The notes under the pieces were generated by a model, which did no database searches, had not been told where the DNA came from, and saw only the letters and a program-made list of their open reading frames with translations. The translations under genes were made by a program, and so were the position numbers. DNA of 64,000 nucleotides from JABMMZ01 sp964505065 (lineage in GTDB: Bacteria > Bacteroidota > Bacteroidia > NS11-12g > UBA955): assembly GCA_964505065.1 (NCBI GenBank), contig CAZDGF010000008.1, positions 1 to 64,000 of the forward strand. Reading direction: 5' to 3'. Positions 52,281 to 61,908 of this stretch are shown here, piece by piece. Position 1 is the first letter of the stretch; every line of letters begins with the position of its first letter.

Positions 52281-53240
52281 TTACTCAACTATTATTTTAC
52301 GAAAAGCAATATTGTTGTTATTGCTTTGAAATTGAAAGATATAAATACCACTGTTAAAGGCGCTCATGTCTATTTCATTAGCATTTTCTAATGCTATTGT
52401 GTTCATTATTTTGCCAGTTATATCTGTAATTATAACTTTATCTGCTTTTTGAGTACCAAAGTTTATAAATAATTTATCTTTTGCAGGGTTAGGGTAAATG
52501 TTTATAGCTAAATTATTATTTTCAAAATTATTAATTGAAAGAATACTTGAGCTTGGGCTAAACACAAAATCGCGTACATTTTTTAATAAAGTTAAATCTG
52601 TTGCATCTACACCATGGTCAACAGGTCCGTTGTTTACATTTATGCCTTTTACTGCTTGGGTATAATCTGCCTTTAGGTTAATATAAATATTATTTCCTCT
52701 TGGTATTCCGGTAGCCATTTGTGTTTGCGAAAAATAATTGGCATTGCCTAAGCCATGTATTTGGAACATGGTATTAAAATTAGCCCCAGCCATACCCTCT
52801 AAAGCAAAAAAGCGATAGCCGGCTGTCCAGCCCCAGTGCATGGAGGGCGATTGGAAAGATAGGGCAGAGCCTTGCGCTTGCAGCGCAGGGTCGGCATTAT
52901 TTGTAGGGGCTTCTACACCTACAGAAAACTTAATGCCTTCTACATTGGTTACATTAAAATTACCTAAAAGTTCGTTTAAATTTGAGCTTCCTTTAACCAA
53001 TATATATTTATTGGGAACATTTATTTCCATTCCGCCATCGTGTATTATTTTTATACCAGAAATGTAATAATCTACTCGGGTAATTTTAAAATCGTTGGCT
53101 AAATTGTTTTGTGCCGATTGGTTAAAGGCAAAATCGGCAGTGTTTAATTTGTGTGCAATGGTTAAATACACATCTTTTTGCGCTTTGGAAATCAATGATG
53201 TGAACATCAAAGCGAGAGTTAAAATGATTGACTTATTCAT
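52281..53240 (-). CDS. MbnP-like copper-binding protein with T9SS type A tail
   Basis: A 319-aa protein. Signal peptide (ILTLALMFTSLISKA), then an MbnP-family domain: ITRVDYYISGIKIIHDGG, VEGIKFSVGVEAPTNNADPA, and the hallmark SMHWGWTAGYRFFALEG with conserved Trp residues, then a His/Met-rich region (FQIHGLGNANYF). The C-terminus (LAINIYPNPAKDKLFINF ... GKIMNTIALENANEIDM ... GIYIFQF) is a T9SS type A tail. In methanotrophs a MauG-like enzyme (MbnH) converts an MbnP Trp to kynurenine to bind Cu(I); two MauG homologues follow here. Confidence 0.85.
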   Translation of the reverse strand: MNKSIILTLALMFTSLISKAQKDVYLTIAHKLNTADFAFNQSAQNNLANDFKITRVDYYISGIKIIHDGGMEINVPNKYILVKGSSNLNELLGNFNVTNVEGIKFSVGVEAPTNNADPALQAQGSALSFQSPSMHWGWTAGYRFFALEGMAGANFNTMFQIHGLGNANYFSQTQMATGIPRGNNIYINLKADYTQAVKGINVNNGPVDHGVDATDLTLLKNVRDFVFSPSSSILSINNFENNNLAINIYPNPAKDKLFINFGTQKADKVIITDITGKIMNTIALENANEIDMSAFNSGIYIFQFQSNNNNIAFRKIIVE

Positions 53241-53364
53241 ATTGTATTTTTTAATTTTATTGTTTTTTGTTTTTATAGGTTTTAAAATTGTGTTTACACA
53301 TTGGTATAAACAAGATTAGCCTTATTTCTGTGTAGAAAAAGGCAAAAAGAAAATATTTGTATTT

Positions 53365-53754
53365 TTAAATAATGAAAACGCTATTTAGAATGTATAGCGG
53401 GGGCTGATAATTGGGCGGATGCCCTGTAAATAATACTTTAGCGTTAAACTGGGTATTATAAGTTTGAAATAAAGAAGTATTAATTGGAGCTAAATATAAA
53501 GCAGCAAAATATTTAAAGGTAAATATTTTGCTGCCTATGGTTTCTTTTTTTTGTGCTTTTACTTCTACTTTTTTGTCTTTACAACAATCATGGCTATGTT
53601 TTTCATCTTCGTGGTTGCATGCACAAGTAGTTCCTAAATCAAGCCCAAGTAGCGAATAGGATTTATGTCCTCCGCAATCATGTACATTCATACTAAACCC
53701 TACTGCCGAAAACAGATGGGTAAAAATTAGTAGTATGATTACATTTTTTTTCAC
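53365..53754 (-). CDS. HYC_CC_PP-family small secreted protein
   Basis: A 129-aa protein with a signal peptide (VIILLIFTHLFSAVGFS) and the family features: MNVHDCGGHKSYSLLGLDLGTTCACNHEDEKHSHDCCKDKK (in two parts) and a C-terminal HPPNYQPPLY. Cys- and His-rich; binding of a metal is likely. It lies 98 nt downstream of the RND adaptor gene and ~120 bp upstream of the MbnP-like gene. Confidence 0.85.
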   Translation of the reverse strand: MKKNVIILLIFTHLFSAVGFSMNVHDCGGHKSYSLLGLDLGTTCACNHEDEKHSHDCCKDKKVEVKAQKKETIGSKIFTFKYFAALYLAPINTSLFQTYNTQFNAKVLFTGHPPNYQPPLYILNSVFII

Positions 53755-53851
53755 TTTATTTAATTGCCAAATATAGTATATTTTTTGTTTTAAAAAAATT
53801 TTTTTTTAAAATGGCAACAAATAATATTGTAAAGATATGATTTAAAAGTTT

Positions 53852-55138
53852 TTAATGTCCGTGGCCACCAGTATTGGTTAGTTTTGCATTAATAAAAAAA
53901 GCGCCTTTGGTTACAATTTTAGCATTTTTAGCTATTTCTGTTACAAAAGTTATAGCTGTATATCCCATATTGGTAACCCCTTTGGCTATTTCTATTTTTT
54001 CAAAATTCATATTGCCTGCTTCTTTGGTTGCATCTGTTTTTTCTTCTTCCTTGTGTTCGCCTTCTTCTTCGCCCTCTTCATGGTGCTCTTCGGCTTTTTT
54101 ATCTGTTTGGGCAAAAATATAGTATTTGCCATCGGCTTCTACTATAGCATCTGTGGGTACAGCGGTTGTATTTACATTTTTGAGGCTTACAATACCTGTA
54201 ATATTCATGCCATCTATAAGCCCAGTTTTATTGCCTTTTACAATACAGTGTACAGGTATAGTTTTGCTTTCGTTTTCAAAGGCTGTACCTATGCTAAATA
54301 CCTCTGCATCGTATTGCGTTACAGGATTATTGGTTAGCGTAAAATGTATTATTTGCCCAACTTTTAATAAAGGCAAATCTTTTTCAAAAATATTAAGGTC
54401 TAAATGTAAAGAGCCATTATCTACTACCTCGGCAACAGGCGAAGATACATCTACATAACTGCCAATTTTTGCAAAAACATTGCTTACTGCTCCATCAATA
54501 GGGCTTGTAACAGTAAGGGCAGATTGTAAATTATTGTTAGAAATATTGTTGGGATTTATGCCCATCAATAAAATTTGTTGGTGCAGCGAAGCTTTTCTTG
54601 TTTTTAAGCTATTTATTTCGGCAGTTGCGCTTTGTAAGTTTCTAATTGCGCCAGCATTGCCTTCGTTCAATTCTTTTTGGCGTTGCATTTCTTGTTCAGC
54701 AAAAATTATTTTACTTGCCATGGTTAAATACTCTTCTTGCAATGCAATAAATTGAGGATTGGCTATAGTGGCTATGGCTTGTCCTTTTTTTACCACAGAG
54801 CCTATTTGCACATTTAAAGTTTTAATAACACCTCCGTATAATGAAGTAGCATTGCCCTTATTGTTATTAGGCACTTTTAGTTTGCCATTGGCTTTAATAT
54901 TTGCTGTAAGTTCTTTCATTTCTACGCTGCCAAAAGTTATACCTACTGTATTTATCTGTTCGGCTGTAATGGTGGCTATTGTTGGAGTTTCCTCTTCATG
55001 GGTTTCTTCTTCTTTGCCTGTTTCTTTAGCTTCGGCTTCATGGTTGTGTCCATCGCCTTCTTTATGATTGCTGCAAGCTGTTAGCATTGTACTGAATATA
55101 AATGCCAATGTTATTATTTTATTTATTTGAGTTTTCAT
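53852..55138 (-). CDS. RND efflux periplasmic adaptor (CusB/CzcB-like)
   Basis: A 428-aa lipoprotein (FIFSTMLTACSNHK) with a His/Glu-rich N-terminal region (HKEGDGHNHEAEAKETGKEE), a barrel-sandwich hybrid (LYGGVIKTLNVQIGSVVKKGQAIATIANPQF), a hairpin coiled coil (EQEMQRQKELNEGNAGAIRNLQSATAEINSLKTRK, in two parts) and an AAEAHHEEGEEEGEHK-like His-rich loop. The His-rich stretches suggest Zn/Co/Cd or Cu capture. It lies 5 nt downstream of the pump gene. Confidence 0.9.
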   Translation of the reverse strand: MKTQINKIITLAFIFSTMLTACSNHKEGDGHNHEAEAKETGKEEETHEEETPTIATITAEQINTVGITFGSVEMKELTANIKANGKLKVPNNNKGNATSLYGGVIKTLNVQIGSVVKKGQAIATIANPQFIALQEEYLTMASKIIFAEQEMQRQKELNEGNAGAIRNLQSATAEINSLKTRKASLHQQILLMGINPNNISNNNLQSALTVTSPIDGAVSNVFAKIGSYVDVSSPVAEVVDNGSLHLDLNIFEKDLPLLKVGQIIHFTLTNNPVTQYDAEVFSIGTAFENESKTIPVHCIVKGNKTGLIDGMNITGIVSLKNVNTTAVPTDAIVEADGKYYIFAQTDKKAEEHHEEGEEEGEHKEEEKTDATKEAGNMNFEKIEIAKGVTNMGYTAITFVTEIAKNAKIVTKGAFFINAKLTNTGGHGH

Positions 55139-55143
55139 ATTGT

Positions 55144-58100
55144 TTATTTGTTGATTAATGAGTTGATGTTGATTACGGTTTGGTTAAGTTGTTGCACAGA
55201 TTCTAAATATTTTAATTGAATATCTGTTGATGTTTGCAATGAAAATAAGTATTCTACATAGCTAATATCGCCTGTTTTATAGCCTAATTGTGCTGCTTTT
55301 ACTATTTCTTGTGCATTGGGCAAAGCTTTTGTTTTATAATAATTGTATTGCATTATTTGTTGTTGGTATTGCGCCAAGGTATTTTGCAATTCAGAATTTA
55401 AAAGTGCTGCTTGGTATTCGGCTTGCATTTGCAGGCTTTGTTTTTCAAATTCTAAACTTTTCATTTTTGCTTTAGTTGCGCCATAAGTTAGCGGTATAGC
55501 AACACCAATATTGAAAATATTGAACCTATTATTTGAGCCAAAATATTTATCTACCCCATTTATATTTTGAATACCGATTAAAGATTGGTTGGCATATCCA
55601 ATTCTAAAATCGGGTAAGCCTTGTGCTTTTTCTACTTTTTTGCTTTGCTCGGCTATTTGCATATTTTGATAAATAGAAAGCAACAATGGATGATTGGCAA
55701 TAGCATTGCTATCCAACATGGTGTTTACTTGCAAAGGGATATAATTATTGTTTAAAGCAATGGCAATACTATCTTTGGTGTTTAATAATATTTTTAAATT
55801 TTGATAAGCATTGGTTAAATACACATTGTTTTGTTTAATAATTAAATCTATTTCTCCTTTTTTAGATTCTGCAGTATTTATTTCTATTTTTTTGGTTTCG
55901 CCTGTTTGATAACGAATATTGGCTACCCTTAAAAAATCAGTATAAAGGCTATCTAAATTTTGCAATTTTTGCTTGTTGTATTGCAAATATTCTATTTGAT
56001 AAAATAGGCTTCTCACTTTATTTTTAATTTCATAAACACTAAGCTGTTGTTGAATTTTCTTTGCATCTGTTTCTGCATTTAATAACCCTTTTTTAGCCCC
56101 AAATAATGTAGGAAAGGGAATGGTTTGAGACAATTGAAAAGCATTGTCTGTATTAATGCTATTGTATTGCCCCAATTGGGTATTAAAATCCAATTTAGGC
56201 AATTCGTTGGCTGTTTTTTTTAGCTTTTCAGATGCTTTTATTTCAAATTCGTTGGCTTTTATTGATTGATTGTTTTTAAGTGCTAAATCAATGGCTTCTG
56301 CTATGGTTATAGGTTTTATTGTTTGTGCATTTGTATTAAAACTTATAAGCAAAAACAATAAACCAGCAATAGCGGGCTTAATTTTTAATTTTTTATTCAT
56401 TTTTATTTTTGTGTTGAAAATAATATACAACAAAGGCAGTACAAATAAGGTAAGGAATGTTGCTGTAATTAATCCTCCAATAACAACTGTTGCTAAAGGT
56501 TTTTGTACCTCGGCTCCAGCACTACTGCTTAATGCCATTGGCATAAAGCCAAGACTTGCTACCATTGCTGTCATCAATACTGGGCGTAATCTTATTTTTG
56601 TTCCTTCTATTACACGTTTTATTATATCGGTTGAGCCTTCTTTTTCCAATTCATTAAATGTGCCAATTAACACAATGCCATTTAATACCGCTACCCCAAA
56701 TAAAGCAATAAAACCTATGCCTGCACTTATGCTAAAAGGCATGCCACGCAGCATAAGGGCAAATACACCTCCAATAGCACTCATGGGTATAGCTGTAAAA
56801 ATTAAACTGGCTTGTTTAACAGAACGGAAAGTAACAAAAAGCAGTATAAAAATAAGCAACAATGAAATAGGCACAGCTATCATTAAGCGTTTACTTGCTT
56901 TTTGCAAATTTTCAAAAGTGCCGCCATAGGTAAAATAATAGCCCGAGGGCAATTTTACTTTAGCACTTAACTTTTGCTGAATTTCTGTTACAGCACTTTG
57001 CACATCTCTATCATCTAAATTAAATGAAACATAAATTCTGCGTTTGCCATCTTCTCTACTAACCTGTGCAGGACCTAATTTATAGCTAACATTGGCAATT
57101 TGCGATAATGGAATTTGATTGCCATTTCTATCTGGTATCATTAAATTGCTTACATCATCTATATTGCTTCTATAGGCACTATCTAATCTTACAACCAATT
57201 CAAATTTTCTTTCGTTTTCAAAAATTTGACCTGCACTTTCGCCAGCAAAAGCCGTGCTAATAATATGGTTTACATCCGAAATATTGATGCCGTATATCGC
57301 CATTCTGTTTCTATCATATTCTATGCTTATTTGCGGCAATCCTGCAACTCTTTCTATTTGAGGCTCGGTAATACCTTTAACTTCTGCTATTGCAGAATTT
57401 ACCTTTTTGGCATAGGTTAAAAGTGTATCCAAATTTTCGCCAAATATTTTAATGGCTACATCTTGTCTTATGCCTGTCATCAATTCATTAAAACGCATTT
57501 GTATAGGTTGGCTAGGCTCGGCTACAACGCCTGGTATGGCTTCTAATTTTTCTTTCATTTGGTCTGCCAATTCATAAAACGAGGCATCTGTTTTCCATTC
57601 GCTTTTATCCTTCAATATAACCATAATATCTGTGGCTTGAATAGGCATTGGGTCGGTAGCTACATCGGCAGCTCCTGTTTTTCCAATTACCATTTTTACT
57701 TCTGGAAATTTTTTAATAATATTTTGTGCTAAAAGAACTGTTTCAACAGTTTGGCTTAATGATGAGCCTTGTGGTAAAACAAATTCAATAGCATAGTCGC
57801 CTTCTTCCAAAGTAGGTATAAATTCTCCTCCCATTCTACCAAAAAATATTAGCGATAATACAAACAAAGCTATTGCCCCGCCTACAAGCCAATATTTTAT
57901 TTTAATGGCTTTCTCTAATAGCGGTTGGTAAATTCCTAAAAAGAAATCCATCATTTTATCGCTAAAATTCTTTTTGTGGCTTATTGTTTTTGGCAAAAAT
58001 AAAGCACACATCATAGGGATATAGGTTAGCGATAATATTAAAGCACCAAATATGGCAAACCCAACTGTCATAGCCATTGGCGTAAACATTTTGCCTTCTA

Positions 58101-59505
58101 TGCCTGTAAGCGTAAGTATGGGAATATAAACAATCAAAATAATAATTTCGCCAAAAGCTGCACTGCTTCTTATTTTACTTGCCGAAACAAATACCTCATC
58201 GTCCATTTCATTTTGGGTTAATCTGCCAGCAATTTTTCGCAAACCTAAATGGTGTAAAGTTGCCTCTACAATAATTACAGCGCCATCTACAATCAATCCA
58301 AAATCTATTGCGCCAAGGCTCATTAAATTGGCACTTACACCAAACACGTTCATTAAACCTAAAGCAAATAACAATGCCAATGGAATGGCAGATGCAACTA
58401 TAAGTCCTGCTCTTAAATTTCCAAGAAATATAACCAATACAAAAATAACAATTAACGCCCCTTCAATAAGGTTTTTTTCTACCGTTCCAATGGCTCTGTT
58501 TACCAAATTTGTTCTATCTAAAAAGGGCTCAATGGTTACATCATTGGGCAAAGTGGTTGCAACTGTTTCCATTCTTTCTTTTACCCTCGATACAACATCG
58601 GAGCTATTGGCGCCTTTTGTCATCATAACAATACCGCCAACTACTTCTTTTTCGCCATTGTAGGTTAGTGCGCCATAGCGTGGGGGCGAGCTAAATTGAA
58701 CAGTAGCCACATCGTTTATTAATATTGGGGTGCCGCTGGCTTGAAGTTTTACTACAATGTTTTTTATATCGTCAAAAGATTTTATCATACCAACGCCTCT
58801 AATAAAATAGGCATTTGGTTTTTTATCTATGTAAGCTCCGCCTGTATTTTGATTGTTTTGCTCTAATGCTGTAAATATTTCGGGAATACTTACGCCCATT
58901 GCTTTTAAGCGGTTGGGATTTAAAGCTACTTCGTATTGTTTGGTAATACCCCCAAAGCCTGTAACTTCGGCTACGCCTTCAATACCTGTAAGCTGTCTGG
59001 CTACTATCCAATCTTGCATAGTGCGCAAATCCATTGCCGTATATTTATTTTCGTAGCCTTTTTTAGGGTGAATAACATATTGGTATATTTCGCCTAAGCC
59101 AGTTGTAACTGGTGCTAATTCAGGTTTACCCAATGTTGATGGAATATCTTTTTCGGCTTGTTTTAGTTTTTCGTTTATCAGTTGTCGGGCAAAGTATATG
59201 TTTACTTTATCTTTAAATACAACTGTAATTACGCTTAAACCAAATCTTGAAAAAGACCTTTTTTCTTCTACATCTGGCAAATTTGCCAATACTTTTTCTA
59301 TAGGATAGGTTATTAACTGCTCTACCTCTTGAGCCGCCAATGTTGGGGCACGGGTAATAATTTGCACCTGATTGTCTGTAATATCAGGCAGGGCATCTAT
59401 GGGTAATTTGGTGGCACTCCACACGCCCCAAATTATGAGTACTAAGGTCATAATACCTATAGTTACTTTATTTTTTATACTGAATTTTATAATGTTGTCT
59501 AACAT
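55144..59505 (-). CDS. CzcA-type heavy-metal RND pump fused to an outer-membrane factor
   Basis: A 1453-aa protein. Residues ~1-1030 are a CzcA/CusA-type RND pump: two large periplasmic loops, TM4 with the proton-relay D...D...E pattern (GAIDFGLIVDGAVIIVEAT), and the HME-type WSATKLPIDALPDITDNQVQI. Residues ~1036-1453 are a TolC/CzcC-like outer-membrane factor (ITIAEAIDLALKNNQSIKANEFEIKASEKLKKTANELPKLDF, in two parts; SLFYQIEYLQYNKQKLQNL). The junction keeps MNKKLKIKPAIAGLLFLLIS, a complete signal-peptide-like segment with an ATG at 56400. Most homologues are separate proteins. Metal: Cu or Zn/Co/Cd by context. Confidence 0.92.
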   Translation of the reverse strand: MLDNIIKFSIKNKVTIGIMTLVLIIWGVWSATKLPIDALPDITDNQVQIITRAPTLAAQEVEQLITYPIEKVLANLPDVEEKRSFSRFGLSVITVVFKDKVNIYFARQLINEKLKQAEKDIPSTLGKPELAPVTTGLGEIYQYVIHPKKGYENKYTAMDLRTMQDWIVARQLTGIEGVAEVTGFGGITKQYEVALNPNRLKAMGVSIPEIFTALEQNNQNTGGAYIDKKPNAYFIRGVGMIKSFDDIKNIVVKLQASGTPILINDVATVQFSSPPRYGALTYNGEKEVVGGIVMMTKGANSSDVVSRVKERMETVATTLPNDVTIEPFLDRTNLVNRAIGTVEKNLIEGALIVIFVLVIFLGNLRAGLIVASAIPLALLFALGLMNVFGVSANLMSLGAIDFGLIVDGAVIIVEATLHHLGLRKIAGRLTQNEMDDEVFVSASKIRSSAAFGEIIILIVYIPILTLTGIEGKMFTPMAMTVGFAIFGALILSLTYIPMMCALFLPKTISHKKNFSDKMMDFFLGIYQPLLEKAIKIKYWLVGGAIALFVLSLIFFGRMGGEFIPTLEEGDYAIEFVLPQGSSLSQTVETVLLAQNIIKKFPEVKMVIGKTGAADVATDPMPIQATDIMVILKDKSEWKTDASFYELADQMKEKLEAIPGVVAEPSQPIQMRFNELMTGIRQDVAIKIFGENLDTLLTYAKKVNSAIAEVKGITEPQIERVAGLPQISIEYDRNRMAIYGINISDVNHIISTAFAGESAGQIFENERKFELVVRLDSAYRSNIDDVSNLMIPDRNGNQIPLSQIANVSYKLGPAQVSREDGKRRIYVSFNLDDRDVQSAVTEIQQKLSAKVKLPSGYYFTYGGTFENLQKASKRLMIAVPISLLLIFILLFVTFRSVKQASLIFTAIPMSAIGGVFALMLRGMPFSISAGIGFIALFGVAVLNGIVLIGTFNELEKEGSTDIIKRVIEGTKIRLRPVLMTAMVASLGFMPMALSSSAGAEVQKPLATVVIGGLITATFLTLFVLPLLYIIFNTKIKMNKKLKIKPAIAGLLFLLISFNTNAQTIKPITIAEAIDLALKNNQSIKANEFEIKASEKLKKTANELPKLDFNTQLGQYNSINTDNAFQLSQTIPFPTLFGAKKGLLNAETDAKKIQQQLSVYEIKNKVRSLFYQIEYLQYNKQKLQNLDSLYTDFLRVANIRYQTGETKKIEINTAESKKGEIDLIIKQNNVYLTNAYQNLKILLNTKDSIAIALNNNYIPLQVNTMLDSNAIANHPLLLSIYQNMQIAEQSKKVEKAQGLPDFRIGYANQSLIGIQNINGVDKYFGSNNRFNIFNIGVAIPLTYGATKAKMKSLEFEKQSLQMQAEYQAALLNSELQNTLAQYQQQIMQYNYYKTKALPNAQEIVKAAQLGYKTGDISYVEYLFSLQTSTDIQLKYLESVQQLNQTVININSLINK

Positions 59506-59652
59506 TGTTGTTTTGATTTTTTTAAATTTTTATAAAGGAAAAAGGGAAAGTTTCAAAATGATAGTTGTAAAACTATACAATTACTAAAACGCAGTTTTAA
59601 TTATTATATTAAAACAGATGTAAAATTTAGTGTTTATTTTGAAAGAGAAAAA

Positions 59653-59979
59653 TTAAGCAATAAGTTTGGGCGGTTGCCAAATATTGCCAAAGAAACTGCA
59701 AATAAAACTGAATTTGCCAAAAGCAACTTTTTGATTAATAAAAAAATTTAAAAGTTTGCTAATGTTTAATGGTTCAAAATTTAAAATTGATATAGAATTT
59801 CCACAACAAGCACAAATGCAAAAGGGACTACATTCATCATCTTTATCTTCCTCATGGTTGTGGTTTTGTGTAAATTCATTTTTTTTACTTATATCTTTAT
59901 ATTCAGTATGCATATCACTACAAGGTACAAGACCAAGTATCAAAATGTGAATAGCCATAAAATATACATATAATTTCAC
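59653..59979 (-). CDS. DUF6660-like small Cys/His-rich protein
   Basis: About 108 aa from a GTG start at 59979 (the open frame begins further upstream at 60066 but the upstream residues look unlike the family). The mature protein after a hydrophobic signal (YFMAIHILILGLVPC) has the pattern DMHTEY...NHEEDKDDECSPFCICACCGNSI and ends NIWQPPKL. This matches DUF6660-type proteins, which accompany copper-resistance genes in Bacteroidota. First gene of the minus-strand block, ~150 bp upstream of the pump. Metal-binding by inference. Confidence 0.7.
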   Translation of the reverse strand: MKLYVYFMAIHILILGLVPCSDMHTEYKDISKKNEFTQNHNHEEDKDDECSPFCICACCGNSISILNFEPLNISKLLNFFINQKVAFGKFSFICSFFGNIWQPPKLIA

Positions 59980-60123
59980 AGGTACAAATATAGCATAAAA
60001 TTTTAAAATTTTATATTTTATGAAATAAATCCAAACCAAAACTACAATTGAACCCAAATTAATCAATAGGAAATTTGAAAATAAAAGTCTATTTTCGAAA
60101 CGTACTAAAAAAGGGGTGCTTAC

Positions 60124-60180
60124 AACATGATTTGAAATTTGTTATTCGATTCAGCAATTCTATTGCTGAATTTGGGTTAA
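60124..60180. repeat. Inverted copy of the dispersed palindromic repeat, copy 2
   Basis: 57 nt that match, as reverse complement, positions 27873-27930 with one mismatch and one indel, including the ATTCAGCAAT hairpin and the AATAACAAAT / CATGTT arms. It ends in ATTTGGGTTAA. The copies are 32 kb apart at opposite ends of the metal block. The rest of this 196-bp gap shows no gene. Confidence 0.75.
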
Positions 60181-60262
60181 TATCATTTATAACCAAAAAA
60201 GTGGGGTTAAAGAAGTAAGAGAAAGTAAAAATCAAATATTTACGATACCATAAGATGGGATT

Positions 60263-60523
60263 TTGATAACAAAATCAAAATTTATTGAAGGAAATTTTTT
60301 AAATGAGTATTTTTATAAAGACTCTACTAATAAAAAAATCCCTATTAAAATTTTTAGCTCAAACGATATCATAAGTGATTCTAATCAAATATTGATTTTT
60401 AGAGATGGTACAAGTGGAGTTTATGGAGATTCTGAATCTAAAAATTCATTAATTTATAAGGAATTTTATATTACAACTCCAAAAAATATTGATAAATATT
60501 TTTCATTAGACTCATCTTCTTAA
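60263..60523 (+). CDS. Hypothetical protein (86 aa)
   Basis: An 86-aa frame with a TTG start (LITKSKFIEGNFLNEYFYKDST...IKIFSSNDIISDSNQILIFRDGTSGVYGDSESKN). It has an even amino-acid composition and no TM segment, but no family was recognised and there is no clear promoter or Shine-Dalgarno. It lies alone between the repeat and lipB. A small real gene or a chance open frame are both possible. Confidence 0.35.
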   Translation: MITKSKFIEGNFLNEYFYKDSTNKKIPIKIFSSNDIISDSNQILIFRDGTSGVYGDSESKNSLIYKEFYITTPKNIDKYFSLDSSS

Positions 60524-60630
60524 TTTGAACAAAAAATAAAGAAAAAAACAGAGGTTGATTTTTAAAATATACTTTACTTTATTACCTTATCTTATTAAAT
60601 TAATCAAAATATTAAACAAAAGTTTTCCCT

Positions 60631-60638
60631 TAATTTCG
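60631..60638 (+). promoter_or_regulatory. Possible -7 box upstream of lipB
   Basis: TAATTTCG differs from the TAnnTTTG -7 consensus by one base and ends 5 nt before the lipB ATG. No convincing -33 element. Confidence 0.35.
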
Positions 60639-60643
60639 CCCCA

Positions 60644-61324
60644 ATGAATAGCTGCAATTTACGAGATTTAGGATTAATAGATTACAACGAAGCTTGGGCG
60701 TTGCAAAAAGCTTTATTCAACGCAGCTATTCAAAATAAACTTAACCAAACGCTGCCTGCTGTAGCCCATCATTTATTGGTATGTCAGCACCCGCATGTAT
60801 ATACATTTGGCAAAAGTGCTGACAATAAAAACTTATTACTAACCCAGCAGCAATTGAAAGATAAAACCATTGCACTTTACCATATAGAGCGTGGTGGCGA
60901 TATTACTTATCATGGACCAGGGCAATTGGTGGTTTATCCTATTTTCGATTTAGAAACCTTAAAAATAGGCGTAAAAGAATTTGTTTATAAAGTAGAAGAG
61001 TGCATTATTTTAACCCTTAAAACATTTGGCATTGAAAGCCAAAGAATAGCAGGGCGCATAGGTATTTGGATAGGCAAAGGCACAAACAACGAGCGCAAAA
61101 TAGCAGCCATAGGCATAAAATGTAGCCGTTATATTACTATGCACGGCTTGGCTTTGAATGTAGAAACAGATTTAAACTATTTCAATTTTATTATTCCTTG
61201 TGGCATAGCAGATAAAGCTGTAACAAGTATTGAAAACGAAATTCATCGTTCAGAAATAATAATTGATGTAAAAAATGAACTAATTAAACAATTTTCAATT
61301 ACTTTTGAACTCAAATTTAATTAA
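60644..61324 (+). CDS. lipB: Octanoyltransferase LipB
   Basis: A 226-aa octanoyl-[ACP]:protein N-octanoyltransferase. Key motifs: LLVCQHPHVYTFGKSAD, the RGGxxTxHGPGQ box (ERGGDITYHGPGQLVVYPIFDL), GRIGIWIG ... KIAAIGIKCSRYITMHGLALNV with the conserved Lys, and IIPCGIADKAVTSI with the catalytic Cys. It transfers octanoyl from acyl carrier protein to lipoyl domains. It is ~120 bp upstream-separated from its neighbour and followed by lemA at 2 nt, so the two are co-directional. Confidence 0.95.
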   Translation: MNSCNLRDLGLIDYNEAWALQKALFNAAIQNKLNQTLPAVAHHLLVCQHPHVYTFGKSADNKNLLLTQQQLKDKTIALYHIERGGDITYHGPGQLVVYPIFDLETLKIGVKEFVYKVEECIILTLKTFGIESQRIAGRIGIWIGKGTNNERKIAAIGIKCSRYITMHGLALNVETDLNYFNFIIPCGIADKAVTSIENEIHRSEIIIDVKNELIKQFSITFELKFN

Positions 61325-61326
61325 AA

Positions 61327-61902
61327 ATGAAAAAAGGAACAATTATTTTATTAGCAGTAATAGGTGTATTGGTGCTATGGGTAGCCAGCAGTTACAATGG
61401 TTTGGTGGGTAAAAGAGGCGGAGCAGATAAAGCTTGGGCAGATGTTCAAACCCAATACCAAGGCAGAGCCGATAAGTTGAAAAACTTAATGGAAACTGTA
61501 AAAGGTGCTGCTGCAAACGAAAAAGAAATATTAACAGCCGTAACCAATGCCCGTGCAGGTATAGATGCATCAAAAGCGGATATGGCAAAAGCTACAACAC
61601 CTGCCGAACTTGATGCTGCTTACCAAAAAGCACAACAAGCGGCATTAAGCATTAAAGTTACTGTAGAAGCATATCCAACAATACGATCAACTGATGCTTT
61701 TTTAAAGTTTCAAGATGAAATTTCAGGTGCTGAAAATAGGGTAGCAACAGCCCGTTCAGATTACAACGCTGCGGTTACTTCATACAATGTTTCTACAGCA
61801 AAATTTCCTGGTTTAATTATTGCAAAACTTTTTGGTTTTAGCCCAAAAGAATTGTTTAAAGCCAAAGAAAGTGCGCAAGATGCACCAGAAATAAAATTTT
61901 AA
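61327..61902 (+). CDS. lemA: LemA family protein
   Basis: A 191-aa protein with one N-terminal TM segment (IILLAVIGVLVLWVASSYN) and a four-helix bundle (DKAWADVQTQYQGRADKLKNLMETVKGAA ... FLKFQDEISGAENRVATARSDYNAAVTSYN ... FPGLIIAKLFGF). Typical of LemA. It is 2 nt after lipB and 6 nt before the TPM gene; LemA and TPM genes commonly occur together in bacteria. Function undefined. Confidence 0.92.
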   Translation: MKKGTIILLAVIGVLVLWVASSYNGLVGKRGGADKAWADVQTQYQGRADKLKNLMETVKGAAANEKEILTAVTNARAGIDASKADMAKATTPAELDAAYQKAQQAALSIKVTVEAYPTIRSTDAFLKFQDEISGAENRVATARSDYNAAVTSYNVSTAKFPGLIIAKLFGFSPKELFKAKESAQDAPEIKF

Positions 61903-61908
61903 ACATCA

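Noticed and set aside
53874..55067. Plus-strand open frames opposite the adaptor and RND genes
   Set aside because: These are shadows of strongly recognisable minus-strand genes, with no independent motif or promoter.
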